This document shows positions 1-5,745 of a stretch of DNA of 10,668 nucleotides, piece after piece (the first letter of the stretch is position 1; the number at the start of each line of letters is the position of its first letter). The stretch is taken from positions 1 through 10,668 of the forward strand of contig JAEWGK010000006.1 of the NCBI GenBank assembly GCA_023388385.1, given 5' to 3'. The notes under the pieces are model-generated. The model was not told the origin of the DNA and did not search any database. It worked only from the letters and a program-made list of their open reading frames with translations. The stretch comes from Actinomycetes bacterium. GTDB taxonomy: Bacteria > Actinomycetota > Actinomycetes > Mycobacteriales > Mycobacteriaceae. The position numbers were made by a program, and so were the translations under genes.

Positions 1-823
1 CGACGGCGACGGTGCCGGTGGCGATGCGCCCGGCGTAGCCGCGGTACTCGCTGGCGTGGTCGCGGATGACGTAGTCGACGGGCAGGCGCAGGTCCTTCGC
101 CGCGTCGCGCGCCTCGTCGGCGGCGACGTCGAGGCCCTCGAGCAGCTCCAGGACGGCCGGACCGCCGTACCACGGGGTGTTCGGGGAACGCTCGACGACG
201 TTGTCGCCGGCCAGCGCGGACACCGGCACGACGTGGGTCTCCTTGAGGCCCAGGCGGTCGGCGAGCTTCAGTGCATCGGCCTCGATGGCGCGGAACGCCG
301 CCTCGTCGTAGTCGAGCAGGTCGATCTTGTTCACCGCGAAGATGACGTGGCGCACGCCCAGCAGGCCGGCGACGGTGGCGTGGCGGCTGGTCTGGCGGAC
401 GACGCCGTTGCGGGCGTCGATGAGCAGGACGACGGCCTCCGCCGTCGACATGCCCGTCACCGTGTTGCGGGTGTACTGCTCGTGGCCCGGGCAGTCCGCC
501 AGGATGAAGCTGCGGGCGTCGGTGGCGAAGTAGCGGTAGGCGACGTCGATGGTGATGCCCTGCTCGCGCTCGGCGCGCAGGCCGTCGACCAGCAGCGACA
601 GGTCCGGGGCGGCGAGGCCGCGGGCGGCGGAGGTGCGCTGCACCGCCTCATACTGGTCGGCCAGGATGTTCCTCGTGTCGTGCAGCAGGCGGCCGACGAA
701 GGTGGACTTGCCGTCGTCGACGGAGCCGGCGGTGCACAGGCGCAGCGTGCGCCGGGTCGCGCGGGGGGCTGCGTCGTCACGCACGCCGGGGCGGGCGGGT
801 GCGGTGGCGGTCGGGGCGGACAT
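1..823 (-). CDS. cysN: Sulfate adenylyltransferase large subunit CysN (GTPase), 5' part; runs off the left edge
   Basis: CysN is the GTPase subunit that drives CysD-catalysed formation of adenosine 5'-phosphosulfate (APS) from ATP and sulfate in the cytoplasm. The visible 274 residues contain a complete translation-factor-type G domain: G1 GSVDDGKST (33-41), G3 DCPGH (110-114), G4 NKID (165-168) and G5 SAL (202-204). The beginning of the following beta-barrel domain (YRGYAGRIATGTV) ends at the window edge. Residues 1-23 are a low-complexity Ala/Pro/Arg extension before the G domain. The ATG shares one base with the cysD stop (TGATG), and an AAGGAGG lies about 10 nt upstream inside cysD, so translation is probably coupled. 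Corynebacterial CysN normally lacks a fused APS kinase (CysC) domain; the C-terminus is outside the window, so this cannot be checked here. It is the last visible gene of the cysIXHDN operon. Confidence 0.96.
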   Translation of the reverse strand, partial: MSAPTATAPARPGVRDDAAPRATRRTLRLCTAGSVDDGKSTFVGRLLHDTRNILADQYEAVQRTSAARGLAAPDLSLLVDGLRAEREQGITIDVAYRYFATDARSFILADCPGHEQYTRNTVTGMSTAEAVVLLIDARNGVVRQTSRHATVAGLLGVRHVIFAVNKIDLLDYDEAAFRAIEADALKLADRLGLKETHVVPVSALAGDNVVERSPNTPWYGGPAVLELLEGLDVAADEARDAAKDLRLPVDYVIRDHASEYRGYAGRIATGTVAV

Positions 824-1776
824 CAGAAGTAGCCCTCCTTCTTGCGATCCTCCATCGAGGACTCGGACAACTTGTCGTCGGCGCGCGTCGCACCGCGCTC
901 GGTCAGGGTCGAGGTGCGGATCTCGTCCATCACCTCGGCGACGGTGGACGCCTCCGACAGGACGGCGCCGGTGCAGGACATGTCGCCGACCGTGCGGTAG
1001 CGCACGGTGCGGGTCTCCAGGACCTCGCCCTCGCGGGGGCCGCCCCACTCGCCGGGAGCCAGCCACATGCCGTTGCGGTTGAACACCTCGCGCTCGTGGG
1101 CGAAGTAGATGGGCGGCAGCTCGATGCCGCGGGCGTCGATGTACGCCCAGATGTCCGCCTCGGTCCAGTTGGAGATCGGGAACACGCGGACGTTTTCGCC
1201 CGGGGCGTGCCGGCCGTTGTACAGGCCCCACAGCTCGGGGCGCTGGCGACGCGGGTCCCAGCCGCCGAAGGAATCGCGGACGGAGAAGACGCGCTCCTTC
1301 GCGCGGGCCTTCTCCTCGTCGCGGCGGGCGCCGCCGAGGACGGCGTCGTAACCGCGCTCCGCGATCGTCTCCACCAGCGGGACGGTCTGCAGCGGGTTGC
1401 GGGTGCCGTCCGGACGCTCCTGCAGGACGCCGCGGTCGATCCAGTCCTGGACTTCCGCGACGTGGAGGGTGACGCCGGGGCGGGCGGCGACGCGGTCGCG
1501 GAACTCGAGGACCTCCGGGAAGTTGTGGCCGGTGTCGACGTGGAGCAGCTCCAGCGGCGCCGGGGCCGGGGCGAAGGCGCGCAGGGCGAGCTCGAGGACG
1601 ACGACGGAGTCCTTGCCGCCGGAGAACAGCAGCGCTGCCCGGTCGAACTGGCCGGCGGTCTGGCGGATGATGTCGATGGCCTCCGCCTCGAGCTCCGCCA
1701 GGCGGGGGTCGAGGGGGCGGCCGACGCCGTCCTGGGCGCCCGCCGCGGCGGCGGTTCGGGTGAGGGTGGTGGTCAT
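823..1776 (-). CDS. cysD: Sulfate adenylyltransferase small subunit CysD
   Basis: CysD is the catalytic ATP-sulfurylase subunit: ATP + sulfate gives APS + PPi, working with CysN. The 317-residue protein is slightly longer than the roughly 300 usual for the family. It shows the PP-loop SGGKDS (52-57), the HVDTGHNFPE motif (79-88), GGARRDEEKARAKER (148-162), RVFPISNWTEADIW (197-210) and the typical basic C-terminus RKKEGYF. The chosen ATG overlaps the cysH stop as ATGA, matching the other junctions of the operon. An in-frame ATG five codons upstream (1791, adding MRTAP) is a possible alternative. Neither start has a strong Shine-Dalgarno sequence, so re-initiation after cysH is the likely mode. 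The N-terminal 20 residues are variable, Ala/Thr-rich and not part of the family core. Confidence 0.96.
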   Translation of the reverse strand: MTTTLTRTAAAAGAQDGVGRPLDPRLAELEAEAIDIIRQTAGQFDRAALLFSGGKDSVVVLELALRAFAPAPAPLELLHVDTGHNFPEVLEFRDRVAARPGVTLHVAEVQDWIDRGVLQERPDGTRNPLQTVPLVETIAERGYDAVLGGARRDEEKARAKERVFSVRDSFGGWDPRRQRPELWGLYNGRHAPGENVRVFPISNWTEADIWAYIDARGIELPPIYFAHEREVFNRNGMWLAPGEWGGPREGEVLETRTVRYRTVGDMSCTGAVLSEASTVAEVMDEIRTSTLTERGATRADDKLSESSMEDRKKEGYF

Positions 1777-2522
1777 AGGTGCAGTCCGCATTCCGTCTTC
1801 TCGGTCCCGGACCAGCGTCCGGAACGGGGGTCGTCGCCCGCTGCGACGCGGGCCGTGCAGGTGGCGCAGCCGATGCTGGGATAGCCGGCGCGGGTGAGGG
1901 GGTGGACGATGAGGTCGTTGTCGGCGATGAACCGCTCCACGTCCCCGTCCGTCCACGCCGCCAGGGGGTTGAGCTTGATCCGGCCGGTGCGGTCGAGCTC
2001 CAGGACCGGGGTGTTCCGGCGAGTGGGGGCGTCGACGCGCTTGAGGCCGGTGACCCAGCCCTCGTACGGCAGCTTCATCGCCGCCAGCGGCCGAACCTTC
2101 CGCAGTTCGCAGCAGCGGGTCGGATCGGTCTTGTACAGGTCCCGACCCTCCTCCGCGTCCTGCTGGGCGCGGGTGCGCTCTGGGACGACGGACAGGAGCC
2201 GGTTCGGGTACCGCTCGGCGACCCGGTCCGCGACCTCGAGGGTCTCGTCGAAGTGGTAGCCGGTGTCCAGGAAGACCAGGTCGGCGTCCGGGGCGTGCCG
2301 GGCGGCGAGCTCCGCCAGCACCGTGTCCTGCATGGACAGGGTCACCGCCAGCGGGGTCTCCAGGTTCTCGGCGCCCCACTCCAGGATCTCGCCGGCGGTG
2401 AAGGACTCGAGCCTGCGCGCGTTGTCCAGCGCCAGCATCGCCAGGCGCTTGGCGACGGCCGGATCCGCCAGGCGGTCCTCCCCCTCCGTCAGCGTGGCGG
2501 TGTTCACGGTGACGATGCTCAT
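1773..2522 (-). CDS. cysH: Assimilatory adenylylsulfate (APS) reductase CysH
   Basis: CysH reduces APS to sulfite and AMP using thioredoxin. The 249-residue protein has a phosphosulfate-reductase core: SMQD (63-66), LDTGYHFDET (85-94), and the C-terminal KTECGLH with catalytic Cys245. It also carries the two cysteine pairs Cys137-Cys138 and Cys219/Cys222 that ligate the [4Fe-4S] cluster of APS-type enzymes. This cluster marks APS rather than PAPS as substrate, which fits the absence of an APS-kinase gene among the genes seen. The start is supported by GGAGGT six bases before the ATG (inside cysX) and by the ATGA overlap with the cysX stop. The end overlaps cysD in the same way. Confidence 0.95.
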   Translation of the reverse strand: MSIVTVNTATLTEGEDRLADPAVAKRLAMLALDNARRLESFTAGEILEWGAENLETPLAVTLSMQDTVLAELAARHAPDADLVFLDTGYHFDETLEVADRVAERYPNRLLSVVPERTRAQQDAEEGRDLYKTDPTRCCELRKVRPLAAMKLPYEGWVTGLKRVDAPTRRNTPVLELDRTGRIKLNPLAAWTDGDVERFIADNDLIVHPLTRAGYPSIGCATCTARVAAGDDPRSGRWSGTEKTECGLHL

Positions 2523-2797
2523 GCGCCCACCTCCACGTGGCGCCGATCGGCCGGGGCCAGATCGCGCGGCACGTGCCCGTGTAGCTTCACGGTGAACACG
2601 CGGCAGCACTCCGTGCAGCGCCACGCGTAGTCCGTCTCGTAGTCGGGCCACAGGTCGTCGCCGCCGCAGTACGGGCAGTGCATGACCGCGCCGCGGTTCG
2701 GGTTGCCGTGGGCCGAGCGGCCGCCGATGCCCAGCCGACCGTCGTCGCGGTCGGCGTGGCCGGTGCCGCCGCCGGGCGTTCCGTGACGTTCACTCAC
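2519..2797 (-). CDS. cysX: CysX-like small two-CxxC protein (putative electron carrier or zinc ribbon)
   Basis: This 92-residue protein occupies the cysX position between cysI and cysH. In C. glutamicum, as I recall, CysX is described as ferredoxin-like and proposed to pass electrons from Fpr2 to CysI. The sequence shows two knuckles, Cys41-x2-Cys44 and Cys61-x2-Cys64, followed by Cys65, in a compact core HCPYCGGDDLWPDYETDYAW (40-59) plus RCTECCRVF (60-68). That is a four-cysteine zinc-ribbon or rubredoxin-like layout, not a CxxCxxC iron-sulfur ferredoxin. The first 38 residues are Gly/His/Arg-rich and probably disordered. The start is GTG, overlapping the cysI stop (GTGA), with GGAGGAGG 7 nt upstream. 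An internal ATG (2683) would give a 54-residue core-only protein but has no Shine-Dalgarno sequence. Operon membership is clear; the metal and the redox role are inference. Confidence 0.85.
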   Translation of the reverse strand: MSERHGTPGGGTGHADRDDGRLGIGGRSAHGNPNRGAVMHCPYCGGDDLWPDYETDYAWRCTECCRVFTVKLHGHVPRDLAPADRRHVEVGA

Positions 2798-4476
2798 TGG
2801 AGATCCTCCTCCGCCGCGCGCGCGACCCAGGACCGGAAGGTCTCACCGTCGTCACGCTGCTCCTTGTACTTGACGACGAGCCGCTCGACGTAGTCGCCCA
2901 GTTCCGCGCTGGTGACCTTGTGCCCGCGCAGCTTGCGGCCGAAGTTGGCGTGGACGCCGAGCGCGCCACCCAGGTGGACCTGGAAACCCTCGACGCGGTT
3001 GCCCTCGTCGTCGGTGACGATCTGCCCCTTGAGGCCGATGTCGGCGATCTGCGTGCGGGCGCACGCGTTGGGGCAGCCGTTGAGCGCGATGGTGATGGGC
3101 GAGTCCAGGTCACCGAGTCGCTCCTCCAGCTCGTTGACCAGGTCGATGCCACGCTGGCGGGTCGTGACCAGGGCGAGCTTGCAGAACTCGATGCCGGTGC
3201 ACGCGATGACGCCGCGGCGGAACGCCGACGGCTGCGCCGACAGGCCGATGGCGTCGAGGTCCGCCAGCAGCGGCTCCACGTCCTCGTCCTTCACGTCGAG
3301 GAGGATGATCTCCTTCATGACCGTCGTGCGGATGCGGTCGACGCCGTACTTCTCCGCGACATCGGCGAGCTTGATGAGGTCCTCGCCCGGGATGCGGCCG
3401 ACCGCCGGCTTCACGCCGACGTAGTTGAGGCCGTCGGCCTGGCGGTGGACGCCGACGTGGTCGCGGTCGCCCTCCCACGGCTCCGGGGCGGGGCCGTCGA
3501 CGAGCTTCCGGCCCAGGTAGTCGTCCTCCAGCACCCGCCGGAACTTCTCCGGGCCCCACTCGGCGACCAGGAACTTCAGGCGGGCGCGGTTGCGCAGGCG
3601 GCGGTAGCCGTAGTCACGGAAGATGCGGCACACGCCGGCCCACACCTCTGGAACCTCCTCCAGCGGCACCCACGCGCCGATGCGCTGGGCGAGCATCGGG
3701 TTCGTCGACAGGCCGCCGCCGACGTGGACGTCGAAGCCCGGGCCGTGCTCCGGGTGGTTCACGCCGACGAAGGCGACGTCCTGCACCTCGTGCGTCACGT
3801 CGAGCCGGGGGCTGCCGGACACGGCGGACTTGAACTTGCGGGGCAGGTTGGAGAACTCGTCGGTGGCGAGGTACTCCTCCTTGATCCGGCGGATGGCCGG
3901 GGTGCCGTCGATGATCTCGTCCGCCGCAACGCCCGCGACCGGGGAGCCGAGAATGACGCGCGGCACGTCGCCGCAGCCGAAGTGCGTGTCCAGGCCGACC
4001 TTCTCCAGGCGGTCCCAGATCTCCGGCATGTCCTCGATGCGGATCCAGTGCAGCTGCACGTTCTGCCGGTCCGTGAAGTCCGCGGTCCCGCGGGCGAAGT
4101 CGCGGGAAATCCCGCCGATGGCGCGGATGCCCGCGGCGGAGGTCTGGCCGCCGTCCAGCCGGATGCGCAGCATGAAGTACTTGTCCTGCAGCTCGGCGTT
4201 GGTCTTCACGCCGGTGTGCTCGCCGTCCAGGTCCTGGCGGCGCTGCGTGTACAGGCCGATCCACTTGAAGCGGGGCGCGAGGTCCTCCGCCGGGATGGAG
4301 TCGAAACCCTGCTTGGAGTACAGGTCGATGACCCGCTGCTTCACGCCGAGGCCCGCGTCCTCCTGCTTGATGCGCTCGTCGTCGTTGAGCGGCTCGCGGC
4401 CGTCGACGAGCCACTGGCCCTGCGGCTTGGGCTTGCGGGTGCGGCGGGGCCGCCCCGTCTTCGTCGCCGTCGTCAT
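2794..4476 (-). CDS. cysI: Ferredoxin-dependent sulfite reductase CysI (NirA/SirA type)
   Basis: This siroheme [4Fe-4S] enzyme catalyses six-electron reduction of sulfite to sulfide using a small protein donor. The 560 residues form the two-repeat nitrite/sulfite reductase fold. The ferredoxin-like half-domains include TDRQNVQLHWIRIEDMP (135-151). The cluster/siroheme cysteines are Cys426-x5-Cys432 (CTGIEFC) and Cys468-x3-Cys472 (NGCPNAC). Tyr76 (GLYTQR) and Cys168 (GCGDVPR) are 92 residues apart, the same separation as the crosslinked Tyr69-Cys161 pair reported for M. tuberculosis SirA/NirA. The N-terminus (6-20) is basic and Arg/Lys/Pro-rich. There is no flavoprotein partner (CysJ) in the window, so electrons must come from a ferredoxin-like protein fed by a reductase such as the nearby fpr2. 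The ATG is supported by GAAGGA about 8 nt upstream. It is the first gene of the overlapping operon and has its own leader with two McbR-like sites. A nitrite reductase is the alternative reading, but the setting makes sulfite the likely substrate. Confidence 0.95.
   Translation of the reverse strand: MTTATKTGRPRRTRKPKPQGQWLVDGREPLNDDERIKQEDAGLGVKQRVIDLYSKQGFDSIPAEDLAPRFKWIGLYTQRRQDLDGEHTGVKTNAELQDKYFMLRIRLDGGQTSAAGIRAIGGISRDFARGTADFTDRQNVQLHWIRIEDMPEIWDRLEKVGLDTHFGCGDVPRVILGSPVAGVAADEIIDGTPAIRRIKEEYLATDEFSNLPRKFKSAVSGSPRLDVTHEVQDVAFVGVNHPEHGPGFDVHVGGGLSTNPMLAQRIGAWVPLEEVPEVWAGVCRIFRDYGYRRLRNRARLKFLVAEWGPEKFRRVLEDDYLGRKLVDGPAPEPWEGDRDHVGVHRQADGLNYVGVKPAVGRIPGEDLIKLADVAEKYGVDRIRTTVMKEIILLDVKDEDVEPLLADLDAIGLSAQPSAFRRGVIACTGIEFCKLALVTTRQRGIDLVNELEERLGDLDSPITIALNGCPNACARTQIADIGLKGQIVTDDEGNRVEGFQVHLGGALGVHANFGRKLRGHKVTSAELGDYVERLVVKYKEQRDDGETFRSWVARAAEEDLQ
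2805..2812 (-). promoter_or_regulatory. Ribosome binding site for cysX (decides the GTG start)
   Basis: GGAGGAGG on the minus strand lies 7 nt before the GTG at 2797, inside the last codons of cysI. It supports the long 92-residue CysX over the internal ATG at 2683. Confidence 0.75.
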
Positions 4477-4505
4477 GTGTTGTGTCCTTCGTGTCCGTGA
4501 ATTAT

Positions 4506-4521
4506 TAGACGAGTCGGTCCA
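4506..4521. promoter_or_regulatory. McbR-like operator, leader-proximal site of cysI
   Basis: TAGAC-GAGTCG-GTCCA matches 9 of the 10 fixed positions of the corynebacterial McbR consensus TAGAC-N6-GTCTA. McbR is a TetR-type repressor of sulfur and methionine genes that is released by S-adenosylhomocysteine. The site starts 30 bp upstream of the cysI ATG and directly abuts an AT-rich AATAAT (minus strand, 4501-4506) that could itself serve as a -10 box. Confidence 0.6.
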
Positions 4522-4537
4522 GTCCGGAATCGCGGCC

Positions 4538-4567
4538 AGACTAGACAGACAGGGTTGTCTATTGCAA
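4538..4567 (-). promoter_or_regulatory. Candidate cysI operon promoter
   Basis: On the minus strand, TTGCAA (4562-4567) serves as -35, followed by an 18-nt spacer and TAGTCT (4538-4543) as -10. This predicts transcription starting near 4531 and a leader of about 55 nt. The McbR-like site 4546-4561 lies in the spacer. The -10 fits only the loose TANNNT pattern, and an alternative -10 (AATAAT, 4501-4506) exists. Confidence 0.4.
4546..4561. promoter_or_regulatory. McbR-like operator, promoter site of cysI
   Basis: CAGAC-AGGGTT-GTCTA matches 9 of the 10 fixed positions of the McbR consensus TAGAC-N6-GTCTA. It fills the spacer of the proposed cysI promoter, where a bound repressor would exclude RNA polymerase. 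A further AGAC repeat abuts it on the left. Confidence 0.7.
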
Positions 4568-4573
4568 GTCCGG

Positions 4574-4590
4574 GGCGCCGGCTCGGCGCC
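4574..4590. terminator. GC-only hairpin between cysZ and cysI
   Basis: GGCGCC-GGCTC-GGCGCC forms a 6-bp stem with a 5-nt loop, 24 bp past the cysZ stop on the minus strand. There is no T-tract, so it may only weaken read-through from cysZ into cysI, or it may be incidental in such GC-rich DNA. Confidence 0.3.
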
Positions 4591-4613
4591 TCACAGGGCG
4601 CCGGCGGGCGGCG

Positions 4614-5555
4614 TCAGTTCGCGCGGGCCCCGGCGCCGGCGGGGGCGCCGTCGCGCTTGTCCGCGGCGATCTCGGCGAGTTCGTGGCGGTCGCGCAGACC
4701 CCGCGGGGCATCGTGGCGGCGCGCCCAGAACAGGACGGCCGCGACCGCCGCGATCCACGCGACCAGCACGACGGCGAGGACCGCGCCCGGCACGTGCGGG
4801 GCGAGCAGCGTGCGGATGTTCAGGCCCACCAGGACGCCGCCGATGACGATGCCGAGCAGGCGCGGGTTGACGCGGCCGACGAGGTACGCGGCGATGGGCG
4901 CGGCGATGACGCCGCCGACGAGCATGGCGACGACCGGGCCGGCGTGGGCCGCGAACTCGTCGCGAAGGAGCGGCAGAAAACCCAGCACAGCGGCGAACGC
5001 GACCAGGAACTCCGAGGCGGAGACGGTGCCGATGATCGTGCGCGGCCGGTTGTTCTCGGCGCCCATCAGCGTCGACGTCGTCACCGGCCCCCAGCCGCCG
5101 CCGCCCGTGGAGTCGAGCAGGCCGCCGACCAGGCCCAGCGGCGCCAGGCGCCGCCAGCCCCACGCGGGACGATCGACCTTCCGGCGCGCGGACAGGAACG
5201 CGAACTTCACCAGGACCCACAGGCCGAGGCCCAGCAGGATGGTGGAGGTCACGGGCGTCGCCGCCTCCATGTCCAGGTTCACCAGGAAGGTGGAGCCGAC
5301 GAAGGCGCCGACGGCACCCGGGACGCCGAGCTGCAGAACGCGCCTCCAGTCGACGTTGCCGAAGCGCCAGTGCGAGACGCCGGAGGCGAAGGTCGTGCCG
5401 ACCTCCACGACGTGGACGACCGCGGAGGCCGTCGCCGCGCCGGTGCCCGACAGCAGGAACAGCGTGGTGGCGGTGACGCCGAAGGCCATGCCCAGGGTGC
5501 CGTCCACCAGCTGCGCGCCTAGTCCGATGAGGACGAAGATGATGAGTCGTTCCAT
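4614..5555 (-). CDS. cysZ: TSUP (TauE/SafE) family permease, likely the CysZ-type sulfate importer
   Basis: This 313-residue integral membrane protein probably transports sulfate or a related sulfur oxyanion across the cytoplasmic membrane. It has about eight hydrophobic segments and the two inverted TSUP repeat motifs: AQLVDGTLGMAFGVTAT (14-30) and GGLLDSTGGGGWGPVTTSTL (144-163). Repeat one is residues 1-122, a charged linker (ARRKVDRPAWGWRR) follows, then repeat two is 137-278. A hydrophilic cytoplasmic tail (279-313) ends the protein. In C. glutamicum the gene called cysZ, at the 3' end of the cys cluster, belongs to this family; it is unrelated to E. coli CysZ. Here it sits instead between cysI and fpr2, transcribed towards cysI with a 137-bp gap. 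GAAGGG lies 8-9 nt before the ATG. Export of sulfite or another sulfonate is an alternative within this family; the shared operators favour import for assimilation. Confidence 0.85.
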   Translation of the reverse strand: MERLIIFVLIGLGAQLVDGTLGMAFGVTATTLFLLSGTGAATASAVVHVVEVGTTFASGVSHWRFGNVDWRRVLQLGVPGAVGAFVGSTFLVNLDMEAATPVTSTILLGLGLWVLVKFAFLSARRKVDRPAWGWRRLAPLGLVGGLLDSTGGGGWGPVTTSTLMGAENNRPRTIIGTVSASEFLVAFAAVLGFLPLLRDEFAAHAGPVVAMLVGGVIAAPIAAYLVGRVNPRLLGIVIGGVLVGLNIRTLLAPHVPGAVLAVVLVAWIAAVAAVLFWARRHDAPRGLRDRHELAEIAADKRDGAPAGAGARAN

Positions 5556-5605
5556 GGGTGAAGCCCTTCGAGGTCTCAGGATGGGACGGACCGGGTTGCC
5601 ATTTT

Positions 5606-5621
5606 CAGACCGCCCTGTCTA
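5606..5621. promoter_or_regulatory. McbR-like operator in the cysZ/fpr2 divergent region
   Basis: CAGAC-CGCCCT-GTCTA matches 9 of the 10 fixed positions of TAGAC-N6-GTCTA. It lies between the divergent cysZ and fpr2 start codons, just downstream of the proposed cysZ transcription start, and could control both genes. Confidence 0.7.
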
Positions 5622-5636
5622 GTGTTGACGCCCGTC

Positions 5637-5666
5637 AGAGTAGACAGGTCGGTTCGCGATAGTCAA
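5637..5666 (-). promoter_or_regulatory. Candidate cysZ promoter
   Basis: On the minus strand, TTGACT (5661-5666) is followed by an 18-nt spacer and TACTCT (5637-5642). The -35 is good and the -10 fits only TANNNT. The predicted transcription start is near 5630. Confidence 0.4.
5641..5656. promoter_or_regulatory. Degenerate McbR-like half-site in the cysZ/fpr2 divergent region
   Basis: TAGAC-AGGTCG-GTTCG has a perfect left half and only GT conserved in the right half (7 of 10). It lies in the spacer of the proposed cysZ promoter, 35 bp centre-to-centre from the strong site, similar to the 40-bp pair upstream of cysI. Confidence 0.35.
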
Positions 5667-5679
5667 CAGCTGCGCAGAA

Positions 5680-5695
5680 GGTCCGGTTCCGGACC
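5680..5695. promoter_or_regulatory. 16-bp dyad upstream of fpr2
   Basis: GGTCCGG-TT-CCGGACC has perfect 7-bp arms around two bases. It is 50 bp before the fpr2 ATG. It may be an operator for a second regulator or an RNA hairpin in the leader; no consensus that I recognise fits it. Confidence 0.35.
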
Positions 5696-5745
5696 GCGCG
5701 GCCGCAGCGGACCGGGCCCCGAACCGAACCACCGTGAGGAACCCC

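Noticed and set aside
799..1884. Open frame (361 codons) on the plus strand opposite cysD
   Set aside because: It is antisense to a well-supported cysD, with biased composition and no recognisable motif.
2597..2683. Shorter CysX starting at the internal ATG 2683
   Set aside because: There is no Shine-Dalgarno sequence before it, whereas the GTG at 2797 has GGAGGAGG and overlaps the cysI stop. It is kept only as an alternative in the CysX entry.
2920..4500. Long open frame (526 codons) on the plus strand opposite cysI
   Set aside because: It lies fully antisense to a protein with clear sulfite reductase motifs. Its translation is low-complexity Val/Ala/Asp/Arg-rich, typical of reverse frames in GC-rich genes.
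4537..4550. CAGAC-TAGACA-GACAG as a third McbR site
   Set aside because: The right half is not GTCTA-like. It is a tandem AGAC run that abuts the real inverted site.
5625..5653. TTGACG (5625-5630) as a -35 for fpr2
   Set aside because: No acceptable -10 occurs 16-19 nt downstream (GTCGGT at the expected place), so no fpr2 promoter is called.
5734..5745. GTG start for fpr2 four codons upstream
   Set aside because: The GTG overlaps the GAGGA that serves as ribosome binding site for the ATG at 5746, and the ATG spacing is better.
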